This document shows, piece after piece, positions 1 to 10,858 of a stretch of DNA of 35,365 bases; the stretch's first letter is position 1, and every line of letters starts with the position of its first letter. The position numbers and the translations under genes were made by a program. The notes below the pieces were generated by a model. It was given only the letters and a program-made list of their open reading frames with translations. It made no database searches and was not told the DNA's origin. The stretch covers positions 9,144 to 44,508 of the forward strand of contig JBNGIQ010009200.1 of the NCBI GenBank assembly GCA_049999765.1. Direction: 5' to 3'. This stretch comes from Phaeoceros laevis (lineage: Eukaryota; Anthocerotophyta; Anthocerotopsida; Notothyladales).

Positions 1-1480
1 CAGTAGGAGAGTTGTTTGCTGCCTGGGAGTGTTGCGTGCAGCTGCGCCAGACGGGGGCTGCGTCCCTATGTAAGCAGATTGGGGCGAGCTGCATTCAATT
101 TTAGAGGAAACCATGGCGCGCCGATAGGAGGAGCGCGGAGATTTGAGTTGAGAGACCGCTCGCGAGCAGGCCATGGCGCCCCCGCCATATCTTGTTTGCG
201 AGCGTCTCTCAACTCTCGTTTACCTCTCAGAGTAATTTGGGCACGTAAGCATGCCATGTGGCAACTGCCATGTGGCAACAGTTCATTGAACGTAAAAACG
301 TGACCGGGGTGTGTCAGCCATGACCGGCCTCAAGGGGTAGGTCACGGCTGACACATTCAGTCACGGTACTCTCGGGTGACCGGGAACTTGGTTTGAACGG
401 AACGAAATGGTGTCGTCCAATCAGAACGCTTGTCGTGGGAGGGTGACCGCATATGTGAATCGGGCCTAAGACCATGGGAGTTGTGGCGCCTAGCTAACCT
501 CAACTTCTGACAGCTCAGAACTTTCTGTATGTAAGTTTTCTGGAAATCTCGGCTTTGGAGGTACTCTTTTACAGCCTTCTTATACTTGTGCGCACATTAG
601 TTTCTTCTTCTTCTCAAACCTAGCTTAGGGATTGGAGCAAAAGGATGCAAACTAGGAAAGTTTTCAAACCTTTGAAAAACACCATAAAGTTCCAAGGCCT
701 AAAGAAGATACGTGTAGGACACTTGCAATTGGCAACATACACCCATGGTAGACCAATTATATAATAGGATATTGGCATTAGTTTTGGATACTCATAATGG
801 TACCCAGCTAAGGAGTTTTAACTTTTAAGAATTGAAACTTTTGAGAGTTAAAATTTTAAAACACCTTAAAGTTCTTCATTTGGTGTTGTTGAAGTGCTTC
901 TGAGTTTGAAGTAGTTAGGCTAAAACTTAGCACATGTTGTATTGAACAATTTGGAAGTTAGACCATTATAATTACTTGTAAATTTTAATTGAGAGACGTT
1001 TTAGAGCTATACTTATTATTTTGACTCCCCAATTGTATTTCATATTGGTTTGACCTGAACTTATCTCAAGCTACAGCTCTAGCTCCAGCTCCAGTGCAAA
1101 GGGGAGGGTGTATGTCATGAACAAATAGTTGTCAGGTTCAATTCTATAAAGCTAACTGCTTAAAGTTACCCCTTCTAAAATGTGCATTGACCCGAAGAAT
1201 AATATGCTTGCTGCTAAGCTGAACTAGTGAATTTCAAAAGCTATGCAAAGCCTTGATGTCTTGAGCTCCACTTCATGATCGTTGAAAGGTCTTCAAGATC
1301 CATCCAAAGTAACAGGCAACTCAAACTCAAGACTGCCCAACAAGCCCAACAATTGACAACCAAGTGTCTACGACTTCCCCCTAACTTTAAGGAGCAATGT
1401 ATAATTCAACAATAAGCTTAAGCATGCCCACTTGAGATATGGATGGACTGATGCATACTACAACGAACGGTAGAAATTCC
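1..1480. other. Gene-free left end
   Basis: I find no supportable gene here. The first 500 bases are G+C-richer and contain a hairpin, described separately. From about 520 to 1450 the sequence is A+T-rich with many stops in all frames. The open frames near the start are short, overlap on both strands and show no recognisable motif. Confidence 0.5.
311..354. repeat. Imperfect inverted repeat (hairpin)
   Basis: Arms of 15 bases at 311-325 (GTGTCAGCCATGACC) and 340-354 pair with a single mismatch around a 14-base loop. Related GTGACCGGG and GTCAC words recur just outside, at about 300-308 and 359-393. This may be part of a small non-autonomous transposon or simply a local hairpin. No flanking duplication was identified. 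Confidence 0.6.
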
Positions 1481-1487
1481 GTCACAC

Positions 1488-1775
1488 CCTCACTAGAGCG
1501 GTTGCGCTTGGCACTGCTCCATACAGAAGGGAGGCATGTTTTGCATCCTTCCAGTTCTTGTTGGCCTTGTGCAACATGAGATTTGCTTCTCTCAAAGTAC
1601 CCCCGTCATCAGTCCACGTTTTGTTAGCTGCCCCCAAAATGGCGCCTGCATAGGCAGTTGTGGCAGGGCTTCGTCCACAAATTGCCCTGCTTTGAGAAGG
1701 TCCTCTCCCACTGGCTTCCGCATGCATGTGAGGATATGGTAATACGCTATGGGGTACTCTCTGGATTCTAGGAGT
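1488..1775 (-). pseudogene. Unidentified decayed coding fragment
   Basis: Read on the minus strand, one frame from about 1775 to 1640 gives protein-like sequence including REYPIAYYHILTC and VDEALPQLPMQAPFWG. It then runs into stops. A neighbouring frame from about 1640 to 1488 continues equally protein-like sequence, including LMLHKANKNWKDAKHASLLY, to a stop. The two halves join at a single frameshift near 1640 (QLTK to TWTDD). The helical, alanine- and leucine-rich character could suit a repeat protein, but I do not recognise the family. It has neither a start nor a plausible end, so it looks like a fragment of an old gene copy. Confidence 0.3.
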
Positions 1776-1787
1776 ATATTGATATGA

Positions 1788-1824
1788 ATTTATTTATTCA
1801 TTCGTTCATTCGTTCATTCATTCA
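1788..1824. repeat. Tetranucleotide microsatellite (TTCA/TTCG)n
   Basis: About nine copies of a four-base unit alternate between TTTA, TTCA and TTCG. The repeat ends about 20 bases before the left end of the inverted-repeat element. Confidence 0.75.
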
Positions 1825-1844
1825 CTATGCACATGACATGGTCA

Positions 1845-2208
1845 TTAACCCTTTTTGGACGAAGCTGCTTAAAACCATCTACAAACTTTCTTACAGGTTA
1901 GGTTGCCCTTGTCTCCATTAAGCCCGGCCACCTCTAAGTACCTAACTAACTCACCAAAAACCCGGGCTACAAATTGGGTGAGTTAGATTAACTTCATATT
2001 AATCATAGGTTACAATTTCTGGATATTTTTTGGCTGACCAATAGTGATCTTATTGTGAAAAAGACATATGACTAAGTTCCTCTCATATTAAAGAGTCCAA
2101 TGGTACCATTATTATGAATTATCAGAATTTTTGTCATGTCCTAACTAGAAGAAACTTAACCCATATCCCAACGAATAAAAATTGGTTAGCTCGTCCAAAA
2201 AGGGTTAA
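1845..2208. mobile_element. Candidate piggyBac-like MITE with TTAA flanks
   Basis: TTAA at 1845-1848 and 2205-2208 bracket a 356-base segment. It begins CCCTTTTTGGACGA (1849-1862) and ends with the exact reverse complement, TCGTCCAAAAAGGG (2191-2204). TTAA target duplications together with CCC...GGG ends are the hallmark of piggyBac-type elements. The inside has no open reading frame but contains a further internal inverted pair, ACTAACTCACC near 1945 and GGGTGAGTTAG near 1977. The size and lack of coding capacity point to a non-autonomous copy. No second copy occurs in this window, so mobility is inferred from the ends alone. Confidence 0.6.
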
Positions 2209-2400
2209 GTATAGATGCCTCCTAGAGTACTCGAGGTCAATACTTGTAAGCTAAGAAGAAGAAACTCCAAGTGTGCTTGTAGGCAGCAGCTTGGTCAACA
2301 TGCACGTCCTATAAAAGAGTGTATGAAATGAATCGAATCTATCTACACAAAAATCTGTACAAGGCTCTTCAACGCTTCAGGGCTCTTCAATGACACTCAA

Positions 2401-2466
2401 GGGCTTAAGAGCTGCCACCTGCCATAGCCATCGAGGGCTTAAGAGCTGCTACATGCCACAGCCATC
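2401..2466. repeat. Tandem repeat of 34-base period
   Basis: Two units beginning GGGCTTAAGAGCTGC start at 2401 and 2435 and differ at a few bases. A related shorter pair, CACAGCCATCCATCAAAT with a CCATC insertion in the first copy, lies at about 2457-2488 and 2503-2530. No coding sequence overlaps convincingly. Confidence 0.6.
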
Positions 2467-2809
2467 CATCCATCAAATAGTGAGTTCCAAGAACTAAGAA
2501 TGTCACAGCCATCCATCAAATTGTCAGTTCACAATCACTTACCACATGACGCAACATGTCAGTCAGCTGCTGGTGTGAAATAGCTTCCTTAAACTCCTCT
2601 GTTGTGCCAGGACACAGTTGTCTTGCCACAGGCAACACCACCAAAGTATTCAATCAAAATAGAGGCACACTGTGTAAGGGGGCAGGTTATAAACCATCCC
2701 GGCCCTGCTAGTGTGAACAGGGCAAGGGATGAGGCGATAGGATATGAGTGGTAGTTAAAGGAGTCTTCCGTTAAAGTAAGTAATCGCGGCTTACTTACGT
2801 GGCGCAATA

Positions 2810-3440
2810 TCATGTGGTGTGAGGATTGCGATGAGATAGCGTGTAGCCCCATATAAGGGCAATAAAATACTCACTCGGGGCGGATGCCCGGGACCAATTC
2901 AGCCGTACATACTTCCTCGTGCCTTGTGCTCTGGCCAGGGATTGGCCCCGTAACACAATGTGTGCCTTGGAGGCATACCGTCCCTCCACATCTTCCTTGA
3001 CTTGATGGAGAGTTCGATCCAGACTCAAGTTTAGTGAAGATTTTTCGTATCCCACATTAATTCCAAGCAAATCACCCTCCGGAACCGAAAAAACTCCGCC
3101 TCCAGAATCGCCAACAGCTGATCTAGAGGTTCTCAGTACCGGTCCCAAGTCTTGGTAGCGATCCCCCAGTGCTTATTGACTCCTCAGACTTCTTAGTCTT
3201 GGCTTGACACTGGCATGAGTGCCCCAAAAGAACATAGGGCTTGCCAGGAACCGCGGTGGCCAACTTGGGTTCTATGCCCCTAGGTTTATCCGGTATGAGA
3301 AGACACAGATCCATACTTTGAGAGTTTGCCAGGACCTTACAGGATACAGATCTCATCATTTACAGAGAGTAGAAGTATGTCACCCCATAAATTCATGCTC
3401 AGAGTTGTCGCAACATCATTCAAGTCTGTTGGGGGGACCT
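2810..3440 (-). pseudogene. Decayed trypsin-like serine protease fragment
   Basis: Three minus-strand frames join into one protease-like sequence. From about 3440 to 3365 the frame reads DLNDVATTLSMNLWGDILLLS. Next, 3359 to about 3190 contains SMDLCLLIPDKP and PGKPYVLLGHS, where DLCLL fits the catalytic-Asp strand of S1 proteases. Last, about 3170 to 2815 contains AVGDSGGGVFSVPEG, which holds the catalytic-Ser GDSGG motif and a following LLGINVG strand. The pieces are separated by frameshifts and stops. The N-terminal His-containing part (TAAHC region) is not visible. The order Asp then Ser along the strand is correct for the family. This is a dead copy rather than a spliced gene, since I see no splice signals that would rescue the frame. 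Confidence 0.5.
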
Positions 3441-4403
3441 TGACTTAGCCGTATCCTACTAAGTGACCCTAATAATCAGCTAGCCACCTTGCTGATACTC
3501 GTTTATATTGTTGTTGACAATAAAAGCCTATGGACGCATACTAACTCTAGCGACGCGGGAAAACTACACTGGCAATGCACAAAAGTGAGTTACGGTAAGG
3601 CCCAAAATAGCGCTACACACAATCCTCACAAGACAGAAGATTTCACTTGCACTATGCGCTCAGCGACCCTAAGTGCAGGTGCTTGCGAGCCGTTGTGCTG
3701 GCTGACATCCTCAGCAAGCCCTGAAGCTGCTGGAAGCAGCTGGCCTGGTGTCCACCTCAGTCTAGCCTGCGGTTATCATTGAATCCGCAGTCTAGGGTTA
3801 ACGGTTGCCTGCCCTTTCTGCTAACGTTCGAAAATGCATTTAACCCACCTAAATCGGATCCTATGCTGGCCTATAATTTATATTTAACGTCCTATCTACC
3901 TAGCTAGGTCCACCGTATGACAGAGTCTGACAGAGCAAACTGTTTTGTCTCATTGGTAGAGAAGTTTTGACATATATACATGAGAACCTCATGAGTGAAC
4001 GATGCGACTAGGTAGGTCATGTTCACACATCCCCTCTAGCTATATCTGGTACTGAATTTGAAGCCTATTGAGGAGGCTCTAACAATACTGTACATATAAC
4101 CTAGACTTCTATTTCCAAATGTGGAATCGGTATAGTGCGGCTTCTTACTACTACTACTACTAACATCTCCAAAATGCATCCACAACGTCACATGCCTTGC
4201 ATTGTTGACAATGTAATAAAGAAGATGTACATAGTGCACAAGAAATGCTAACTTGTTTTCATGAAGCTTTTAAAACTTTTGGTTATTAATCACTCGTGGG
4301 CTTGCTAGGGAATGACACTAGAATGATAGAGACAAAGCGATCGGGATAGAGTATTTTTATCTCCAACAAATATTACAGTATTACAATATAGATGTACTTT
4401 AAC
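3441..4403. other. Intergenic stretch
   Basis: No gene is supportable. The frame on the plus strand at 3489-3782 has no motif or homology I recognise. A short (TAC)5 microsatellite lies at 4146-4160. The region is moderately A+T-rich. Confidence 0.45.
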
Positions 4404-4905
4404 CTAAACGAGATAGGTGCTTCTTGAGTCTTGAAAGCTGGGGGCTGGTACGAGGGGAGCTCTGCACAAAGGGCACGTCTTGCCCTTGTGCCTCATCCAT
4501 CCTTCCAGACAATGGTGATGAAATGTGTGAGAGCAAGTTTTCACTTGGCAAACAATAGTGCCGGGTTCCAAGGTGCTCAAGCAAACGACACATGGCCACT
4601 GGTCCTTTGTGCGGACTCACTTCTAACTTTATGTCAACGTAGACGCTTGAGCTCGCCTTGTTGTTAGCGCTTTGTACTCGAACCATTTCAAATTCTGCTA
4701 GTGCTAACAACTCGTGCTCACGCATTATGGTGGAGAGATGCTCAGGCCACGTACTTAACCTTGGTTGCAACTCTTCGATTGCAAGTGGAGCAAAGATATG
4801 TTTCAGGAAGCGGAAGCAAAGTACTATCCAGCATACAAGTATCATTGTCACTATCGTGACTACCATAACAATGATTGCTGTCTCTAACGCGGTAGAGTTG
4901 GCCAT
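4404..4905 (-). pseudogene. ATL-type RING-H2 E3 ligase gene with a frameshift
   Basis: From an ATG at 4905 the first frame encodes a hydrophobic segment at residues 8-32, typical of the N-terminal membrane anchor of ATL ubiquitin ligases, followed by a helical linker to about residue 95. Near 4616-4625 the frame must shift by one base, after which a complete RING-H2 follows. It starts with CVVC (Cys1 at 4590-4592), then CSHTFHHHC, and ends CPLC at about 4464-4475. Spacing is C-x2-C-x15-C-x1-H-x2-H-x2-C-x11-C-x2-C, with the ATL-like Trp three residues after Cys6. The shifted frame stops at 4404. Removing one base in GAAGTGAGTCC restores continuity. An intron is unlikely, because the only GT...AG pair there would span about 16 bases. 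It is either a recent pseudogene or a sequence error. The Gly-Leu-Asp motif of many ATLs is not visible. Confidence 0.65.
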
Positions 4906-5532
4906 ATTGAGGTGAAATATGAAGATCAGCACTTGTACATATATAGACTTCCATACGTTTTTGTGAACCTCGGCGAGGTTCACTAGACACCTAGGTGAGA
5001 ATTTCACCAGGTGGGCAAAACCTTTTTAGAAGGTACATGTAGCCTAGCAGAAGATTTCTTAAGAAGGCCATGGTAGAATATGAGAGGGGCCTATAAAACC
5101 TATACAGTGGTATGAATAAAAGTTGAAAATATTAAAGTCTCACCTTTTTACTCTCTTTAAATGGTTTTACCACTTACAAATGGAGGAGAGCTCACCTGCA
5201 AATGTAGAATTAGGGTTTGAGGTACTCTATGCATAGACCTCAGCTCCAAAGCTAGATGTAAAAACCGGGCGGAATTCTCACTTGCACAATAAAGACTGTT
5301 GTGTAGACTTGCAAATGTTTTAGTAACTGACTCAACCAAGGTTTGAGGCAAGCCAGGAGGTCAGGAGGTTTATTTTATTGAGTTTTTTGCACGGCTATGC
5401 CATCAAGAGGTGCTGAACGATCCTCGTGCATTTGTCATTGGCACCAACCGGTTGTAGCAGAACTTACTCCATACTACCATATGCACCCAAATGATAGGTG
5501 CAATGAATGATGTGATTCTCTTTGGTCTTTGC
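4906..5532. other. Intergenic stretch 3' of SPINDLY
   Basis: This stretch separates the start of the RING-H2 relic from the stop codon of SPINDLY. Part of it, on the minus strand just below 5533, is probably the SPINDLY 3' untranslated region. I see no gene, and the short minus-strand frames at 5157-5351 and 5403-5588 have no recognisable motif. Confidence 0.45.
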
Positions 5533-8500
5533 CTACCCGAAATTAGAGGAATTCCTCTTGGCTGACTTTGGCCTCGTTTCTCCCCCACTACTATCCTCTA
5601 CAGTTGAGTGTGACGAAGCCGGAACTGCCGCTCCTGCAGTAAATGCATTCACCGCATTTGTAGGCGTAGACGCAGGGTCTGATGACGCACCACCACTCAA
5701 AGTTGCACTGGATTTGGGGATGGCAGCCTGCAGTTGTTCGCCACCCGCTTCCACGTCCTTCCGCCTTGTATCATGCGGCTCCTTCCCTTCACAGTAGCGA
5801 TGCCATAAGCTCCGGTAGATTGTTTCTAACCCTCGGACAAACTCTGATCCATTGCAAAGTTGTGACTTCAGCATGCGCTCTCGCAAGCTAATTCTCAAAG
5901 CCGCCAGAACTGGAATGTCCGAGGCCAGCTCAATAGCCTTGTGCACGTACTCATCTTCGGTCCGTGCAACTAGCTTCTCTAAACCTGTCATAACAACATA
6001 CGAAGACTTGTCATCAACGTTGCCACAGGCCAAGACGTGGAGGCAGCGGCAGATAGATACACACCAACTTGGTGTAGAAGAGTGACGCCGACATTGTGCG
6101 CATGAACCAGTCCTGACATGGCCACACATGGCACTCCCATGTAAAGAGACTCACATGTCGTCGTCGTTCCAGCGTAAGGGAATGTATCGAGACTGCACAA
6201 ACACATATATGCTTGAGAGGAAGCAATAGAAGTCAGGTGAATTTAGATCTGAGCCGCAAAGACGACTCTAAGCATAAAAAGAGATGGAAACACAACAACT
6301 GCTACGCTCGATCCTTCAAGCCCTTTTCAGAATAAGAAACCAAGACCTGATATCCATCAACGAGTAAGCCTGCATGTGGTCATGGTTGAGAAGGATCAAG
6401 GGCAGAAGGTCAATGCGAAGGGGTTCCACCCCTAACTCCTCAAGCTTGGCCAAGAATCTTTCCCTGACACTTTCCGAGCAAAAAGGCTTGCACTTCACCA
6501 CCAGCCTGGATGTTGGAATAGCACATAAAATTCTTGCCCAGACACGAAGCACTCGGTTTGTTATCTGGGGAAAAACAGCAAGCCAGGCAAAGTGTCAGCA
6601 GCTGAGAGGTAATGGACATGACCTTGCATCAAGAGTGAGGGTACTCACCTTAGCAAGATTGTTGAAGCTACCAAACGTGATGAAGCCATTTGCCATGGCT
6701 GGTGTTTGAGCAACTGGCCCAGTCTCGGCTGACGGGGTATAGCACAGGAAGCAGCTCGGCAATCTCACAAGCTCCTCTACGTGCCTGAGATAGAAAAAAA
6801 GTTTATAAGCTCTGTTGCACAAAGCTAAATTATTGTGCGTCACCTTCCAACATCTGAAACTTACTTTTGCCTGGTGTTTGGAGGGTCTGCGAGTGCATCA
6901 GTAAAACGGTAGTCTATTGTTGGCAGCCCAGTTGTGTTTGGATAGCCAATCCAGGTTGCCTGCATAGATCACAACAGAATCCCGGTCAGGGATCTCACAC
7001 TTCACAAATAGTGGGAGCTACAAGCGAAGTTCTAGAACAAATGTCACCTAAGGTGTACCAGAATAATCAAGGAGCAAGTACAGGGTACTAATATGCAGCA
7101 AATTGAGTACCTGGACAGGAGCAGGCCGACACGCCATGACGCCTAGCCTGTTGTTTGCTGTGTGCCCAGTGAGCTCAATCAAAATGTCAACTTTATCTTC
7201 CCTTACAATACTTGCAACCTTCTTCTCGTCTATGCCATAAATGTCTCTCCAGCCCCCTCCCTTCTTCACAACAGTATCCTTAAACCTGCTTGTTTTGGTA
7301 TCTTCCTGCAGGCCAGTCCTTCGTTGAGAATATATCCACTATATTCAATGGCAAAATGTGATTGTCCACTCTCAAGCAAAAGCAACCAAATATGCCACAA
7401 TTTCACACCTTTACAACTGCGGAATAGACAACCACTCGGTAGTTTTTGTAATCATGATGGACTAGAGGAGCCTCGATGAAATATGAAACTGAGTGGGTGA
7501 AATAGTCGGGCGAGACGTAGCCAATAGTTAGGGGCCGGTCCACATCCTTTGAGTTCTCCCAGGTGGTATAAGCAGGATAAAGCATACAGAATCGCTTTCC
7601 CCAATCCCTGCAAAACAACAGAGTAATGAATCTATCCTCAAACACTGAATCCCGCGGGTAAAATTTGCCTGCAATTAGCATAGCATTGCCGTGGCAAGAG
7701 ATTACCTATGGGCATTGAATAGTTTGTCATCCTCCCCCTCATAGATGTAATTCATTGCAAGTAACCGATTCTACAAAACAGTAACTCAGCCACTTTAGTA
7801 CCTCGCAATGCTCAAGTCTGAACTAGAATGAAGGCAATCAAGATAAGTTCACAAAAGACATACCTGCCCCGCATTACGGGAGTCATTATCTATTTGCAGA
7901 CACCGCTCATACGCATCAATTGCTAAAGGGATATTTCCAGCGTCTCTGTGCAACACACCTGCTCATGGATGCTCTTAGTTACACGTCACTACAAATAGAG
8001 CAGAAGGCACTTCTTTGAGCAATCAAAGCTCACCTAGATTGTTGTAAGCCTCAGCATATGAAGAATTTGCGATTATAGCCTTCTCAATCATACTGGCAGC
8101 AGAATCCATCTTTCCCTGTAGTATACACCATAACAATGTCAAGGACAGTTTTGAAACACTCACACCATACAGCACCTTCTATTACACTGAGATTGTCCGG
8201 CCACTGTTCTTGGTACATAGAGATCTTATCAAGGTTATTTCCGACAAGACAAGGCCCTTGCAAGCTCACACAAGGTCTCACCTGCACTGTGTAGACAACT
8301 CCAAGATTGTTTAAAGACTGAGAGAAATTTGGCTTTATTGACAAGGCCATCTGTAGCAACAAACAACAGTTCACCCATGAAGGAAGCTAGAAGTGAAACT
8401 TCCAAGGGAGTAGTTACGAGCAAAGCAGAACTAGTGGAAACTGATCCATTCACCTACAAATTCCAATGCATATAGGAGCAGTACAAACCTGGTAGCACTC

Positions 8501-10309
8501 AACAGCCTTGTCAAGGTTATCTCTGTCTTTGTATATCACACCCAAATTGTTGCAAGCTTCTGCACAGTGTGGGTTAAAGTGCAAAGCCAGTTCATACATG
8601 ACAATTGCCTGCGATAACAAGAAAAAGTGAGGCACATCCCAAAACTCAGACCAGCAACAGAGGTACAGGTCCTGGAAAGGGTTTGGAAAGGTAACTGCAC
8701 CTTGTCAAACTTGAGCATTTCCCCATAGGCAACACCAAGGTTGTACATTGCATCTGCATAATGCCAGTTGTAAAGAAGAGCCTTTTTGTAGTAAGCCACA
8801 CCATGATGAATGTCCCCTTCGAGCTTAACCTGAGGGGAAAACGCAGATGTTTATGTAGAACTAATGAACCAAGTCCAAGTGTTCTTTGCCATCCAACAGT
8901 TCTACTGTGCAGTAGAGACAATTGTAGCTCCAAGTTCCTCACCTTCGTTCCAAGATCAGTGAGGGCAATTGCCATGTTGTTCTTAGCAATTTCGAAATTA
9001 GGAGATACAGCAAGACACCTGCCATCAAAAAAATGTGATCTCAGTTGACATCCTTGGGCAGATCCATACGATCCCCCCCTCCCCCACCCACCCCTTGACA
9101 GGAAGACTCTCTAGACAATTTCGCAAAGCATACTAGGACTCTGCAGATGACCAGGAGCTGTGATCCCCTACCACACAGCTTTGCTCGTACAACAGACTGC
9201 ACCAACATCTGGACATCCTTAGTTCAGAGCACCTCTCGTAGCACGCAATAGCTGATTCCAGATCCCCTCGATTCTTGTAAATGACACCCATGTTGCAGTA
9301 GGCCTCAGCGTACATAGGCCTATTTGCAGCTGCTTGCTCATAACAACTAAGAGCCATATCATACTGCATCATCTCAGAGTAGACAACTCCCAGATTGTAA
9401 TAAGCTGGCTGTCACACAAGGGAAGACATGAGAATCACCAATTCAAGCACTGAGTCTGCAGCATAAAGATGTTACAGCATCTGCATAACGCACAATAAGC
9501 TGCATACAGAAGTCCTTTGCCAGAAACTACCGCGTAATGGCTGTCTGCTTTCAGAGCGTCGTAGTACTTCTGCAGTCCCTCTTGCACATTTCCAGAAAGC
9601 TTCAAACTTGTGCCAATATCAGTAAGTACGATTGCCAGGTTTTCTGAGGCCGGTTTGTAGGTGGGATCTGCAATAAGGGCCTTGTGGTATGCCTGCAGTC
9701 GATGCAAGTTCTTGTCTATGTCATAGTTCTGATGGCTCATAAGACAACGAACAATAAATCATTCTCGACTGCTCCCAGAGGCGGCCACTTTTTTCTAGCC
9801 ATAACCCCTTGGAAAGACGTAGGGGAGATTTTACACACCTCAGCAGCTTGAAGTAGATGACCCTCCTCTTTATAGAGGATGCCGCAGTGCGTGAGAGCGC
9901 AGGCATTTTGTGGATCAAGACTCAACGCGTCAGAAAAGCTATCAAAAGCTTGCCGCGACAAGCCCTGCATCTGCAGACAAATCCCCTTGCCTACATGAGC
10001 GTCGACATTCCGAGGCTCGACCTCGAGCACGCTCTCATACAAGTTTAGCGCCTCCACAAACTTATTGCGCATGCGGAGAATTGCTGCGTAGGACAGAGCA
10101 TCTTTGCCGCCAATTCTTCGCGCAGAAGACGCTGGCAAAAGACTGCTGCTGCTGACCGGCATGCTCATGCTGCATTCTGGGGCGATAGTAGAGGACGAAG
10201 GTCTTCTTTTCATCCTCTGGCTGTCGCTGGACGAGTCCCTTTCCCGCACGCCGTTAGGTACCTGCGGCTGCATGATCTGAGATTCTGGCCATGCCACCAT
10301 CGGCCCCAT
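5533..10309 (-). CDS. SPY: SPINDLY, nucleocytoplasmic protein O-fucosyltransferase
   Basis: SPINDLY modifies DELLA and other nuclear and cytosolic proteins and represses gibberellin signalling. Seventeen exons join in frame to 955 residues (Arabidopsis SPY is about 914): 10309-9839, 9692-9531, 9408-9233, 9018-8943, 8829-8701, 8608-8489, 8350-8282, 8115-8034, 7958-7864, 7770-7706, 7607-7409, 7305-7111, 6959-6865, 6784-6649, 6564-6347, 6192-6065 and 5984-5533. Every intron is GT-AG and short. After a Ser-rich head come TPR repeats at about residues 75-445, with runs such as AEAYCNMGVIYKNRGDLE and AEACNNLGVIYKDRDNLDKA. The GT41-type catalytic region spans about 480-860, with FTHSVSYFIEAP, ELTGHTANN, FGSFNNLAK, VVKCKPF and DTFPYAGTTTTCESL all present. 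The last 95 residues are a low-complexity tail. The start is the first ATG in frame. No lesion is seen, so the gene looks functional. SECRET AGENT is excluded by closer match to SPY. Confidence 0.93.
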
Positions 10310-10858
10310 TCTGCTCAACCTTGATCCTCATCCACGCCTAGCACGTGCCGTCTCCTACCATGGCAGCAGAATTTGTCCCTGAATTCTGGTCCAACTCAGT
10401 CCTTCAGCAGTAAAGCAACCAAGAGTCTGCTCTTCCGCTGCACACAGCTTGACTGGACCCAGCAAGCTGAAACAAGAACCAATCTGTGCTTTGCAGGACA
10501 GGCTACATGACACAAGTCATGCGAGTGTCAATCACAAGCGAGCTCCAACAATTTCGATCAATGCCAGGCGGGAAAGCCCAGGGGGCTGCTGCATTCAAGT
10601 GTGTGCGCATCCGAACTTCTTGGGAGTACAGCCAAACGACAAGTTGATAGGCGGGAAGAAGACCAGCTCGCCGCGCTTAGAGCGGGACAGCTACCATCGT
10701 CGACAAATTCAGATGCTACTGCCTCCCGTAAGAGACCGCGTGGGCATCAATCCCAAGTCTGACCTAATAGTCTAAGGGGGGATTTCGATTTTCTGCCACA
10801 CTACATCGACACAATTTTCATACCGACCAACCTAAAGCCTTGCGTTTTATCCGCTACA
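10310..10858. promoter_or_regulatory. SPINDLY upstream region
   Basis: This gap lies between the SPINDLY start and the 3' end of PPR gene A; both are transcribed leftwards. It must hold the SPINDLY 5' leader and promoter and the terminator of gene A. Part of it (up to about 10455, including CGCTGCACACAGCTT-like sequence at 10437) recurs near 14050-14205 in the duplicated SPINDLY segment, which supports the idea that it is leader or promoter. I see no clear TATA box. Confidence 0.4.

Noticed and set aside
9070-9096. C-rich run as a possible structured element
   Set aside because: It lies inside SPINDLY intron 3 (9232-9019) and is most simply a pyrimidine-rich intron stretch.
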